Origin: Sphingosinicella sp041621755
GTDB taxonomy: Bacteria > Pseudomonadota > Alphaproteobacteria > Sphingomonadales > Sphingomonadaceae
Reading direction: 5' to 3'
Length of the DNA: 13,178 nucleotides
Assembly: GCA_041621755.1 (NCBI GenBank)
Contig: JBFKAE010000088.1
Location: 1 to 13,178, forward strand
Within the stretch, counting starts at the first letter, position 1. Every line of letters starts with the position of its first letter. Shown here in pieces: positions 13,125 to 13,178 of the stretch. The notes beneath the pieces are model-generated. The model was not told the DNA's origin and did not search any database. It saw only the letters and a program-made list of their open reading frames with translations. The position numbers and the translations under genes are program-made.

Positions 13125-13178
13125 CCAGCCAAGCTCCTTCCACTTGCTGATCGATCATTATTAATCATATTAGAAACC

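Noticed and set aside
13093..13164. 23-codon frame with a good ribosome-binding site (MSRPPMPTSAG...)
   Set aside because: It is in a different phase from the transposase-like segment it overlaps, is very short and has no recognisable features; I regard it as chance within IS debris.
11145..13178. CRISPR array, toxin-antitoxin pair or defence genes next to the integrase
   Set aside because: There are no regularly spaced long repeats, and only two intact genes are present before the window ends; neither resembles a known defence component.

Overview
The window looks like chromosomal DNA of an alphaproteobacterium, most likely a member of the Sphingomonadales. The reasons are high GC content with alphaproteobacterial protein sequences, a class II (CP4-like) AroA, a TIGR02300-type zinc-ribbon protein with an acidic tail, a perfect CtrA box, and the order ihfB-lapA-pyrF-trpF-trpB-trpA-accD. 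The family level is an inference; no rRNA or other decisive marker is present.

Positions 1-7579 are a housekeeping block read entirely on the minus strand. In transcription order it holds cmk, rpsA, a strong intrinsic terminator, ihfB, lapA, pyrF, trpF, trpB, trpA and accD (cut by the window edge). The lapA-pyrF-trpFBA junctions are all stop/start overlaps of the RTGA/TGATG type and accD follows after 15 bases, so this is one translationally coupled unit. It joins the last step of UMP synthesis, three late tryptophan steps and the carboxyltransferase of fatty-acid synthesis. No Trp-rich leader peptide or attenuator is visible.

Positions 7580-9128 form a plus-strand block inside this run: wecB (UDP-GlcNAc 2-epimerase) and, after a TTAAC-rich spacer with a perfect CtrA box, an uncatalogued 47-residue single-pass membrane protein. 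aroA (minus, 9116-10432) lies beyond, so the common aroA-cmk-rpsA order is split by this block. A plus-strand TIGR02300 gene and a tRNA-Ala(GGC) follow.

From the 3' end of the tRNA (about 11120) onward the window enters an integrated element. It shows a TGGGGGC direct-repeat array spaced 11 and 22 bases, a complete P4-type tyrosine integrase with a TTG start, an overlapping 166-residue protein of unknown function with a possible C-terminal helix-turn-helix, and a frameshifted scrap of a DDE transposase. The element's cargo and its far attachment site lie outside the window. I found no CRISPR array and no complete defence system. The most noteworthy signals are the CtrA-box/47-aa gene pair and the helically phased repeats at the integrase start.
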